The notes under the pieces: model-generated
Told to the model about the DNA's origin: nothing
The model's database searches: none
What the model saw: only the letters and a program-made list of their open reading frames with translations
In this document: piece after piece, positions 15,591 through 21,450 of the stretch
Layout: each line of letters begins with the position of its first letter
Position numbering within the stretch: the stretch's first letter is position 1
From: Opitutus sp. GAS368
Lineage (GTDB): Bacteria; Verrucomicrobiota; Verrucomicrobiia; Opitutales; Opitutaceae
Assembly: GCA_945862035.1 (NCBI GenBank)
Contig: CAMAXB010000013.1
Coordinates: forward strand, 1 to 21,450
Direction of reading: 5' to 3'
DNA length: 21,450 nt
Position numbers and translations under genes: made by a program

Positions 15591-16669
15591 ACCCGATGAT
15601 CGATGTGCGGACCGTGACCAAGCGCTTCGGCTCCTTCGCCGCGGTGGACGAGGTCAGCCTGCAGATTCGCGCGGGAGAGTTCCTCACGCTCCTTGGGCCT
15701 TCCGGCTGCGGGAAAACCACCCTGCTGCGCCTGATCTCCGGCTTTGAGGAGCCGGATGCCGGCGCAATCTGGATCGCGGGCGAGGACGTGACGGGGCGGC
15801 CGCCCTATCGCCGCAACGTGAATCAGGTCTTCCAGAGCTACGCTCTGTTCCCGCATCTCACGGTCCGGGAGAACATCGCCTTCGGCCTGCGCATGCAGAA
15901 GGTTCCGGCGGTCGAGGCGGGTCGACGGATTGACGAAGTCATGGAGCTGGTGGCCCTGACCGGGTTTGAGCAGCGCCGACCGGCAGAGTTGTCGGGCGGC
16001 CAGCGTCAGCGCGTCGCGCTGGCTCGTGCGATCGTGCCGCGGCCGGCGGTCCTTTTGCTGGACGAGCCGCTCTCCGCGCTGGACGCCAAACTGCGGAAGT
16101 CCATGCAGCTTGAGCTCAAGCAGCTGCAGCGAAGGCTGGGCATGACTTTTGTGTTTGTGACTCACGACCAGGAAGAGGCCCTGACCATGAGCGACCGCAT
16201 TGCCGTGTTTGACCGGGGCCGGATTGAGCAGCTGGGCACCGCCGCCGATATCTACCACCGCCCGCAAACGGCGTTTGTGGCCGACTTCGTGGGGGAAGCC
16301 AATGTGCTCCGGGCTACCGTCAGTGCGCGTCAGGGCGAGCGCATCGATCTCATCCTGCCGGGCGGCTTTGTGGTCAGCGCCAACGCCGGGATCGTCCCGC
16401 CGCAGGCGAGGAAGGTCACCCTGTCGATCCGGCCGGAGAAGATCTGTCTCACGGCGGATCGGACTGACACCGGAGGAGCGGTCCCTGCGCGGGTGGAGGA
16501 GATTGTTTTTCAGGGGGCGACCAGTCGGCTGGTCCTGGTGGCCGGCGCGGACCTGCGCCTGGTGGCGCTCGTCGCGAATGAGAGCTCGCTGCGCTCGGCG
16601 CTTGCCGTGGGCGATTCCGTCGCCTGCGCCCTGCATCCGGAGGACTTGGTGGTGGTGGGCTGGGAATAG
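15587..16669 (+). CDS. potA: Polyamine-type ABC transporter ATPase, PotA-like
   Basis: This is the ATP-hydrolysing subunit that powers the PotBC channel. The 360-residue protein has the complete nucleotide-binding set: Walker A GPSGCGKTT (37-45), Q-loop Gln83 in VFQSYALFPH, signature LSGGQRQRVALARA (135-148), Walker B VLLLDEP (155-161), D-loop SALD, and switch His192 in VTHDQEEA. A C-terminal regulatory TOBE-type region (about 240-360), with SIRPEKICL and ending in LHPEDLVVVGWE, is typical of PotA and related CUT1/iron ATPases. Length is close to E. coli PotA. It ends the potCDBA set; the following ATPase gene starts 48 bp on with no terminator between, so readthrough is possible. Confidence 0.94.
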   Translation: MNPMIDVRTVTKRFGSFAAVDEVSLQIRAGEFLTLLGPSGCGKTTLLRLISGFEEPDAGAIWIAGEDVTGRPPYRRNVNQVFQSYALFPHLTVRENIAFGLRMQKVPAVEAGRRIDEVMELVALTGFEQRRPAELSGGQRQRVALARAIVPRPAVLLLDEPLSALDAKLRKSMQLELKQLQRRLGMTFVFVTHDQEEALTMSDRIAVFDRGRIEQLGTAADIYHRPQTAFVADFVGEANVLRATVSARQGERIDLILPGGFVVSANAGIVPPQARKVTLSIRPEKICLTADRTDTGGAVPARVEEIVFQGATSRLVLVAGADLRLVALVANESSLRSALAVGDSVACALHPEDLVVVGWE

Positions 16670-16717
16670 CCGAGAATCGTCATTTGCCTTCGGTCCGGGC
16701 CGGTCTAGGCTGCCCCC

Positions 16718-17725
16718 ATGATCGCCTCGGTCGCCTTCCAGAGATTCAAGGCCCTGCGTAATGCTCAGCTGGTTCTCGGCCCGTTCAATCTTGTGATTGG
16801 GCCCAATGGCTCGGGCAAGACCAGCCTGATCGAAGCGCTGCTGCGGCTCCGCCTTCTGGCGAAGTTGCCCCTGCGATCCGTGGTGGCCGAGACGGAGCGC
16901 ACCTTGGAGGGACCGGAGATCACGTTTCGCTTCTCGCCCCCTTTCGACGGCTTGGAGGCTCGGCTGAGCTGCGTGTCCGACCAGGTCTGTGACTTGCTGC
17001 AGGTTGCGCCGCGACCCAAGGGCGAGGGGAGCAATGACTGGCCCGGCCTCCGGTCGCGGGTCCTCCGGATTCGCGGCTACGTGCTCGATCACCATGCCAT
17101 CGCGGCGCCCGCCGTGGCCAAGGAGGGGGCTGAACTCAATGCCAGCGCAGGCAATCTCGCCGCCGTCCTCGCCACGCGCCAGGCGCACCATCCGGCCGCC
17201 TTTGACCGGCTCGTGGCCGACTTCACCCGGATCGCACCCGAGTTCACCGAGATCGGGACGGAACTGGGCGAAGACGGGCGCGTGCGCTTTCGCCTGCGCC
17301 TCAAGGAGGAGGACACCTGGATCGAACCGGACAATGTTTCCCAGGGCACGCTCTACCTGCTGGCCATGATCACACTGGCCCACGACCCCGACCCTCCCTC
17401 GATCGTCTGCATTGAAGAGATCGACCGGGGAATTCACCCGCGGATGCTGCGCGAGGTGCGCGATGTCCTCTATCGCTTGAGTTATCCCGCCGCCTTTGGG
17501 GAAACGCGTACTCCGGTGCAGCTGATCGCGACCACCCATTCGCCCTACCTGCTCGACCTTTTCTGCGAGCACCCGGAGGAAGTGGTGATCTCCGCGAAAC
17601 ACGGCGCCACCGCGACCTTTTCCCGACTGACCGATCGCCCTGACATTACGGAGATGCTGGCGGAAAGCCCCCTCGGCGACATGTGGTATTCGGGTGTCTT
17701 GGGCGGTGTTCCTGAGAACGAATGA
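16718..17725 (+). CDS. OLD/RecF-like AAA ATPase, first gene of an ATPase/TOPRIM-like pair
   Basis: The 335-residue protein is a small ABC-type ATPase of the AAA_15/AAA_21 (RecF/OLD-like) group. It begins with the typical strand IASVAFQRFKAL, then Walker A GPNGSGKTS (28-36), a degenerate signature SQGT (208-211), Walker B IVCIEEIDRGIHP (229-241; Glu233/Glu234), and the switch histidine in ATTHSPYLLDLF (His274). The end, LGDMWYSGVLGGVP (319-332), resembles tails I recall from ATPases that are partnered with small DUF4276-type proteins. It lacks the long coiled coil of Rad50/SMC proteins and the fused TOPRIM domain of OLD nucleases. The ATGA overlap with the next gene (17722) shows tight coupling. 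Such pairs are often linked to defence or genome maintenance; the target here is unknown. Confidence 0.82.
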   Translation: MIASVAFQRFKALRNAQLVLGPFNLVIGPNGSGKTSLIEALLRLRLLAKLPLRSVVAETERTLEGPEITFRFSPPFDGLEARLSCVSDQVCDLLQVAPRPKGEGSNDWPGLRSRVLRIRGYVLDHHAIAAPAVAKEGAELNASAGNLAAVLATRQAHHPAAFDRLVADFTRIAPEFTEIGTELGEDGRVRFRLRLKEEDTWIEPDNVSQGTLYLLAMITLAHDPDPPSIVCIEEIDRGIHPRMLREVRDVLYRLSYPAAFGETRTPVQLIATTHSPYLLDLFCEHPEEVVISAKHGATATFSRLTDRPDITEMLAESPLGDMWYSGVLGGVPENE

Positions 17726-18411
17726 ACGTCGCTCTCCTCAGCGAGTCGCCCGCGGACGAGGCCGCCTTGCGCCTTTTGGTGGAGGCCGTGCTTCAGCGCC
17801 CGATCCGGCGGATCGAGCCGGCCCTGCGCGCCAGGGGCTGGCCGAATGTTGCCCAGGTCCTGCCCGCGATCCTCCGCCACCTTCACTTCAACACGGATGC
17901 CCACGCGCTCGTCGTGGTGGTCGACGCCGACGACTCCGTGGTGCATGCGGCGGATCATGACCGCCCGGGGTACTTTCATCCGCGCTGCCGGATGTGCCAG
18001 CTGCGGGCGGTCTTTCGCCAGACAACCAAAAAGCTTCCGGCGGCCCGCGGCCGGGAGCGCGTTCTGCGCGGCGTAGGCGTGGCGGTGCCCGCCATCGAGG
18101 CGTGGTACTTGGCCGGCCGGGATCCGGAGGTGACCGAACTCGCCTGGACCGAGGGGCAGCAACGAGGCCGCCTGCCCTACACCCGGGCGCAGCTCAAGTA
18201 TCGGGTCTACGGCACGGATCGTCCCACGCTGCCGCATGAGATTGATTGCGCCCTGCGGGAAATCCGACGGCACCACGGGGATGTCCGCCGCATCGAGCAT
18301 GATCATCCCGGTTTTGCCTCCTTGGCGCGGGATCTGCGCGGCTGGTTTCCCGGACCGGTTGCGTTCGAGGGCCAGTCGGGGAAGGTGCCGGTAACTGACA
18401 TAAAGATTTGA
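17722..18411 (+). CDS. Small TOPRIM-like (DUF4276-like) protein coupled to the ATPase
   Basis: The 229-residue product is not confidently named, but its layout looks TOPRIM-like and resembles DUF4276. A first hydrophobic strand leads to an acidic loop and helix, ALLSESPADEAALRLLVEAV (4-23), with Glu8 at the place of the catalytic Glu. A second strand ends in Asp-x-Asp, ALVVVVDADDS (62-72, Asp68 and Asp70). A third element, VAVPAIEAWYLAG (120-132), matches the Glu-Ala-Trp segment known from DUF4276-type proteins. Between them lies a Cys-x2-Cys with a nearby His (His86, Cys89, Cys92) that might bind metal. No signal peptide or TM helix is seen. By analogy with PARIS (ATPase plus separate TOPRIM protein) and OLD nucleases it may be the nuclease or effector arm; this is inference. 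Confidence 0.65.
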   Translation: MNVALLSESPADEAALRLLVEAVLQRPIRRIEPALRARGWPNVAQVLPAILRHLHFNTDAHALVVVVDADDSVVHAADHDRPGYFHPRCRMCQLRAVFRQTTKKLPAARGRERVLRGVGVAVPAIEAWYLAGRDPEVTELAWTEGQQRGRLPYTRAQLKYRVYGTDRPTLPHEIDCALREIRRHHGDVRRIEHDHPGFASLARDLRGWFPGPVAFEGQSGKVPVTDIKI

Positions 18412-18451
18412 AACTGCGCGAATCCCGGTTCGCATAGGGAGTACCCCCCCC

Positions 18452-20677
18452 ATGTCCCTTCCCCTGCCGTTCACCCGCTCCGTTCTCCCTTGGTGGCTCG
18501 AGCGAATCGCGTCCGTTGTCGCCCGCTTGCTCTACCGCGTAAAGACGCGTGGATCGGAACACCTGCCCTCCGGCGGTGCCCTTATGCTGTCAAACCACCT
18601 GTCTTATGTGGACATGGTGGTCCTGCAGATGGCCTGCCCGCGGCCGATTCGCTTCGTTGGCTTTGAGGGCTTCCTCAAAGTCCACCCGATCTACGGCTGG
18701 CTCTTCCGCGTCAGCGGTACGATCCCCCTCTCGGCCACCCATGCGCTTGAGACCACCCGGCGCGTCGTCCGCGCACTGCAGGCGGGCGAACTAGTCTGCC
18801 TCTTTCCCGAGGGTTCCATTTCCCGCACGGGTCAGCTGATGAAGCTCCGCCGCGGCTTTGAGGTCATGGCGCGCAGGGCGGGCGTACCGGTGGTTCCCGT
18901 CGCCCACGACGGGCTCTGGGGCTCCGTGTTTTCCTTCTCGGGCAGTCGCTATCTCTTCAAAGCGCCGCGGATGATGCGGACCCATGTTTTCGTCGCCTGG
19001 GGTCGCCCGATCCCGCCGGAGCAGGCGACGGTGGTCGCAGTCCGGCAGGCGCTGCTCGATCTGGGATCCGAGGCCTTTGACGAACGGCCGCAGCTCAAGC
19101 GCCACTTGGGGCGGGAAATCGTGCGCGGCCTGGCTCGTCGACCCTGGCGGGTCGAAATCGTCGACCGCACGGCGGAGCGGCGTGAAGTCAAGGCCGGTCA
19201 GGTTCTCGCCGTCTCGGCCGCATTCGCCCGCCACCTCCAGCGCACCGTGCCCGAGAACCGGGTGGGCATCGTCCTTCCCCCCGGCGCGGGCGCGACGATC
19301 GCCAACCTCGCCGTCGTCTGTGCGGGCAAGGTTCCGGTCAACCTGAACTTCACGGCCGGTCCCGCGGCGGTGGAGGCCGCGCTGCGGATGAGCGGCGTCA
19401 AGACGGTGATTTCCGCCGATGTCCTGCGGGCCAAGGTACCCAATTTTCCCTGGCCCGAGCGCACGCTGGACTTTCGCCGCGAGGTCGCGGCCATGGGCGG
19501 GAAAAGAGCCATCCTCCCTTGGCTGATTGGCGCGTGGCTTCTTCCGAACCAATGGATCGCCAACCTGCTGGGTCTCCCCAAGCGCGGGGATCGGATCGAG
19601 GCGGGCCTCCTGTTCACCAGCGGCAGCGCCGGCGAGCCCAAGGGCGTGGTCCTCACCCACCGCAACGTCCTCGCGAACTGCTGGCAGATGTCCTCGCTCT
19701 CCATCCTGCCCGACACCGCCACCCTGATGGCCTGCCTGCCGGTGTTCCACAGCTTCGGCTTCACGGTCACCACTTGGTATCCGATGATTCGCGGCTGCCG
19801 GATCGTGACCGTTCCCAGCCCGCTCGACACCCGCAAGATCGTCGACGCCATCAAGGAGGAGGGCGTCACCGTCATGGTCGGAGCGCCGACGTTCCTGCGC
19901 CCTTTCCTCAAGAAGGCCGAAGCGGGCGAACTCCGCTCCCTGCACATCGTGGTTTCCGGCGCCGAACGGCTGCCGCAGGATCTCTACGATGGGTTTCTCG
20001 AGAAATTTAACCTCGAGATCATGCAAGGCTACGGCCTGACGGAAACCTCGCCAGTCGCCAATGTGAACCAGCCTGATCCGGCGGTCGTGACCGAAACGGC
20101 CGAAGTCCAGTCCGGCCGGCGGGCCGGCACCGTCGGCCGCATGATGCCCGGCATGACCGCGCGCATCCTTAATCCGGATACGCTGGCCGAGCTGCCCAGC
20201 GACCAGACGGGGATGGTCGCGCTCAAGGGAGCCAACGTCTTCCCGGGCTATCTCAATGACCCGGAAAAGAATCAGGCGGCCTTTCGTGACGGCTGGTTCA
20301 TCACCGGGGACCTCGGGCGCTTCGATGAGGACGGCTTTCTCAGCATCGAGGGTCGTCTCTCCCGCTTCTCCAAGATTGGCGGGGAAATGGTTCCCCATGG
20401 TACGATTGAGCAGAAGCTGGTTGAGGCTTTTGCCCTCGACCAATCCGAGGGCTACGCCGTCGCCGTGGTCGGCGTGCCCGATGTGAACAAGGGCGAGGCC
20501 CTGGTGCTGCTGGCGGCGGTGGAGATCTCCCTTGAGGCCGTCCGGGAGAAGCTTCTCGCCGCGGGCCTGCCAAATCTCTGGGTGCCGCGAGTGATCCTCC
20601 GGGTTGAAAAGATTCCGGTGCTGGGCACGGGCAAACTCGACGTCAAGGGCTGCCGCGAGGTGGCGCTGGCGGGCTGA
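18452..20677 (+). CDS. aas: Bifunctional acyltransferase / acyl-ACP synthetase (Aas-type)
   Basis: The 741-residue protein fuses two enzymes, as in E. coli Aas (719 residues), which reacylates lysophospholipids with fatty acids it activates by ATP. The N-terminal PlsC-type acyltransferase has the catalytic HX4D motif (His49-Asp54) and FPEGSISRTG (118-127). The C-terminal AMP-forming ligase has the P-loop TSGSAGEPKG (389-398), GYGLTET (526-532), TGD (618-620) and the catalytic lysine in LGTGKLDVKG (Lys728). An Aas-like stretch VPVNLNFTAG (294-303) supports the Aas assignment over a plain fatty-acyl-CoA ligase. No permease (LplT) gene is next to it. A weak AGGGAG lies upstream, followed by a nine-C run before the ATG. 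The reaction direction and substrate are inferred from the family. Confidence 0.88.
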   Translation: MSLPLPFTRSVLPWWLERIASVVARLLYRVKTRGSEHLPSGGALMLSNHLSYVDMVVLQMACPRPIRFVGFEGFLKVHPIYGWLFRVSGTIPLSATHALETTRRVVRALQAGELVCLFPEGSISRTGQLMKLRRGFEVMARRAGVPVVPVAHDGLWGSVFSFSGSRYLFKAPRMMRTHVFVAWGRPIPPEQATVVAVRQALLDLGSEAFDERPQLKRHLGREIVRGLARRPWRVEIVDRTAERREVKAGQVLAVSAAFARHLQRTVPENRVGIVLPPGAGATIANLAVVCAGKVPVNLNFTAGPAAVEAALRMSGVKTVISADVLRAKVPNFPWPERTLDFRREVAAMGGKRAILPWLIGAWLLPNQWIANLLGLPKRGDRIEAGLLFTSGSAGEPKGVVLTHRNVLANCWQMSSLSILPDTATLMACLPVFHSFGFTVTTWYPMIRGCRIVTVPSPLDTRKIVDAIKEEGVTVMVGAPTFLRPFLKKAEAGELRSLHIVVSGAERLPQDLYDGFLEKFNLEIMQGYGLTETSPVANVNQPDPAVVTETAEVQSGRRAGTVGRMMPGMTARILNPDTLAELPSDQTGMVALKGANVFPGYLNDPEKNQAAFRDGWFITGDLGRFDEDGFLSIEGRLSRFSKIGGEMVPHGTIEQKLVEAFALDQSEGYAVAVVGVPDVNKGEALVLLAAVEISLEAVREKLLAAGLPNLWVPRVILRVEKIPVLGTGKLDVKGCREVALAG

Positions 20678-20689
20678 GATCGGATTGGG

Positions 20690-20789
20690 CACCACGAAAC
20701 CCACGGACCCCGCAAAGATTCTGATCGCGTGAAGCCGGAGATGATGCCGCGGCTCGTTTAGTTTCATCTGCTCGGGGTGTTTCGTGGTG
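20690..20789. repeat. 11-bp inverted repeat in the gap before the oxidase gene
   Basis: CACCACGAAAC (20690-20700) and its exact reverse complement GTTTCGTGGTG (20779-20789) frame 78 bases. A shorter inverted pair, CCGGAGA (20735-20741) and TCTCCGG (20800-20806), overlaps it. The 186-bp gap (20678-20863) otherwise holds no gene, no clear promoter, and only a short CCGGG/CCCGG hairpin (20822-20838) without T run after the second C arm. It may be a regulatory loop pair or part of a terminator-like RNA fold. Confidence 0.45.
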
Positions 20790-20863
20790 ATCCGCTCGGT
20801 CTCCGGATCCGTACTGCGTTTCCGGGTTGTTTTCCCGGCGCCGGCGGTGTCTCTTGGGCCGCC

Positions 20864-21450
20864 ATGAAGTCGTTCGTCCAGCCCACTGCCCTCCTGCAAC
20901 GGAAGCTGGGCGCCAGCGTGGTCCTGACGGGGGAGGAGGATCGCTACGCCGCCTCCTTTGATAGCAGCCGGATTTCCTTCATGCCCGCGGCGGTGGTCAA
21001 ACCGCGCGACGAGTCCGATCTCGCGGCGGTGCTCGCACTGGCCAACCGGCACCGGGTGCCCGTTACCGTGCGCGGCCGGGGTACGACGCTGATGGGATCG
21101 GCCGCTCCCGCCGAGGGGGGGTGGGTCGTCGACATGCTGGGCTGGAATCGGATCCAAATTGATGCCGAGGCCGGTTTCGCGTTCGTGCAGGCCGGCGCCA
21201 AGGTGGCGGACATTCAGCGTGCAGCCGAAGCGGTTGGTTGGTTCTACCCGCCCGATCCCTCGTCGCGCGAGTATTGCACCATTGGCGGCAACATCGCCTG
21301 CAATGCGGGAGGGATGCATGGTGGCAAGTACGGTGTGACCCGTGACTTCGTGCTCGCGCTCGAGGGCTTTCTGCCGACCGGTGAATTCGTGCGTTGGGGC
21401 ACCGCGACCAAGAAGTTTTCCGCGGGTTTCAACCTGCGCGACCTCTGGAT
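20864..21450 (+). CDS. FAD-linked oxidase, GlcD-type (N-terminal part)
   Basis: Reading from the ATG at 20864 stays open to the window edge and gives 195 residues of an FAD_binding_4 (PCMH-type) flavoprotein, so the C-terminal substrate and cap domains are outside the window. Features are a leading helix region, then VVKPRDESDLAAVLALANRH (44-63), the FAD pyrophosphate-binding loop VRGRGTTLMG (69-78), YPPDPSS (128-134) and GGNIACNAGGMHGGKYG (141-157). These match the GlcD/D-lactate dehydrogenase group, which oxidises 2-hydroxy acids such as glycolate or D-lactate. The substrate cannot be told from this part. No Shine-Dalgarno precedes the ATG. Confidence 0.9.
   Translation, partial: MKSFVQPTALLQRKLGASVVLTGEEDRYAASFDSSRISFMPAAVVKPRDESDLAAVLALANRHRVPVTVRGRGTTLMGSAAPAEGGWVVDMLGWNRIQIDAEAGFAFVQAGAKVADIQRAAEAVGWFYPPDPSSREYCTIGGNIACNAGGMHGGKYGVTRDFVLALEGFLPTGEFVRWGTATKKFSAGFNLRDLW

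Noticed and set aside
16684..16711. TTGCCT-N16-TAGGCT as promoter of the ATPase/TOPRIM-like pair
   Set aside because: Only 4 of 6 and 3 of 6 matches in GC-rich DNA; too weak to list as a feature, though a promoter here would give a leaderless transcript.
15476..17602. 708-codon open frame on the minus strand across potA and the ATPase gene
   Set aside because: It crosses gene borders of clearly coding + strand genes and shows no family motif; it is a GC-driven shadow.
18791..21319. 842-codon open frame on the minus strand, across the aas and oxidase genes
   Set aside because: It mirrors the codon phase of GC-rich genes on the other strand, has low-complexity Arg/Gly/His-rich composition, no recognisable domain, and overlaps two well-supported genes.
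1..21450. CRISPR arrays, tRNA/rRNA genes, insertion sequences and attachment sites
   Set aside because: No direct-repeat array, cloverleaf, transposase-like protein or flanking duplication was seen on reading both strands; a tool-based scan was not possible.

Overview
The window is GC-rich and gene-dense, and every supported gene lies on the + strand. It reads as a chromosomal segment of a Gram-negative bacterium: there is a tripartite RND efflux system with an outer-membrane channel, an AsmA-like envelope protein, and periplasmic and cytoplasmic-membrane transport parts. Codon use looks uniform. I see no transposase, integrase, tRNA, rRNA or CRISPR array. A member of the Verrucomicrobiota (Opitutaceae-like) is a reasonable guess from the style of the proteins and the scarcity of Shine-Dalgarno sites, but this is inference and not proven by the sequence.

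Layout. (1) 1-1016: the 3' part of trmD overlaps rplS, the usual translation-linked pair, and ends in a strong intrinsic terminator. (2) 1082-3129: a monocistronic transketolase gene with its own intrinsic terminator. (3) 3130-9538: an efflux locus made of a MarR-family regulator, an HlyD/AcrA-type adaptor, an AcrB-type RND pump and a TolC-type channel. In front of the regulator two adjacent dyads with 4-nt spacers sit on a candidate promoter; the first has the TTAG-N4-CTAA form of SlyA/MarR operators. (4) 9605-12556: a very large AsmA/TamB-like membrane-anchored protein follows the channel gene. (5) 12737-16669: a polyamine-type ABC importer in the order potC-potD-potB-potA. A 9-bp perfect hairpin contains the potD stop codon. 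(6) 16718-18411: a tightly coupled pair, an OLD/RecF-like ATPase followed by a small protein with a TOPRIM-like layout resembling DUF4276. It is the best candidate in the window for a little-described, possibly defensive, system. (7) 18452-20677: a bifunctional acyltransferase/acyl-ACP synthetase of the Aas type. (8) 20864-end: the N-terminal part of a GlcD-type FAD-linked oxidase, cut by the window edge.

How the genes may work together. The efflux genes form one drug/solute export unit, probably autoregulated by the MarR protein. The AsmA-like protein and the Aas-type enzyme both concern envelope lipids but lie in different transcription units. The Pot genes form one importer. The ATPase/TOPRIM-like pair sits 48 bp behind potA, could be read through from it, and has no obvious functional link to polyamine uptake. 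No stretch longer than 300 bases lacks a gene; the longest gaps are 3074-3274, 20678-20863 and 12557-12736, and their contents are described in the entries.
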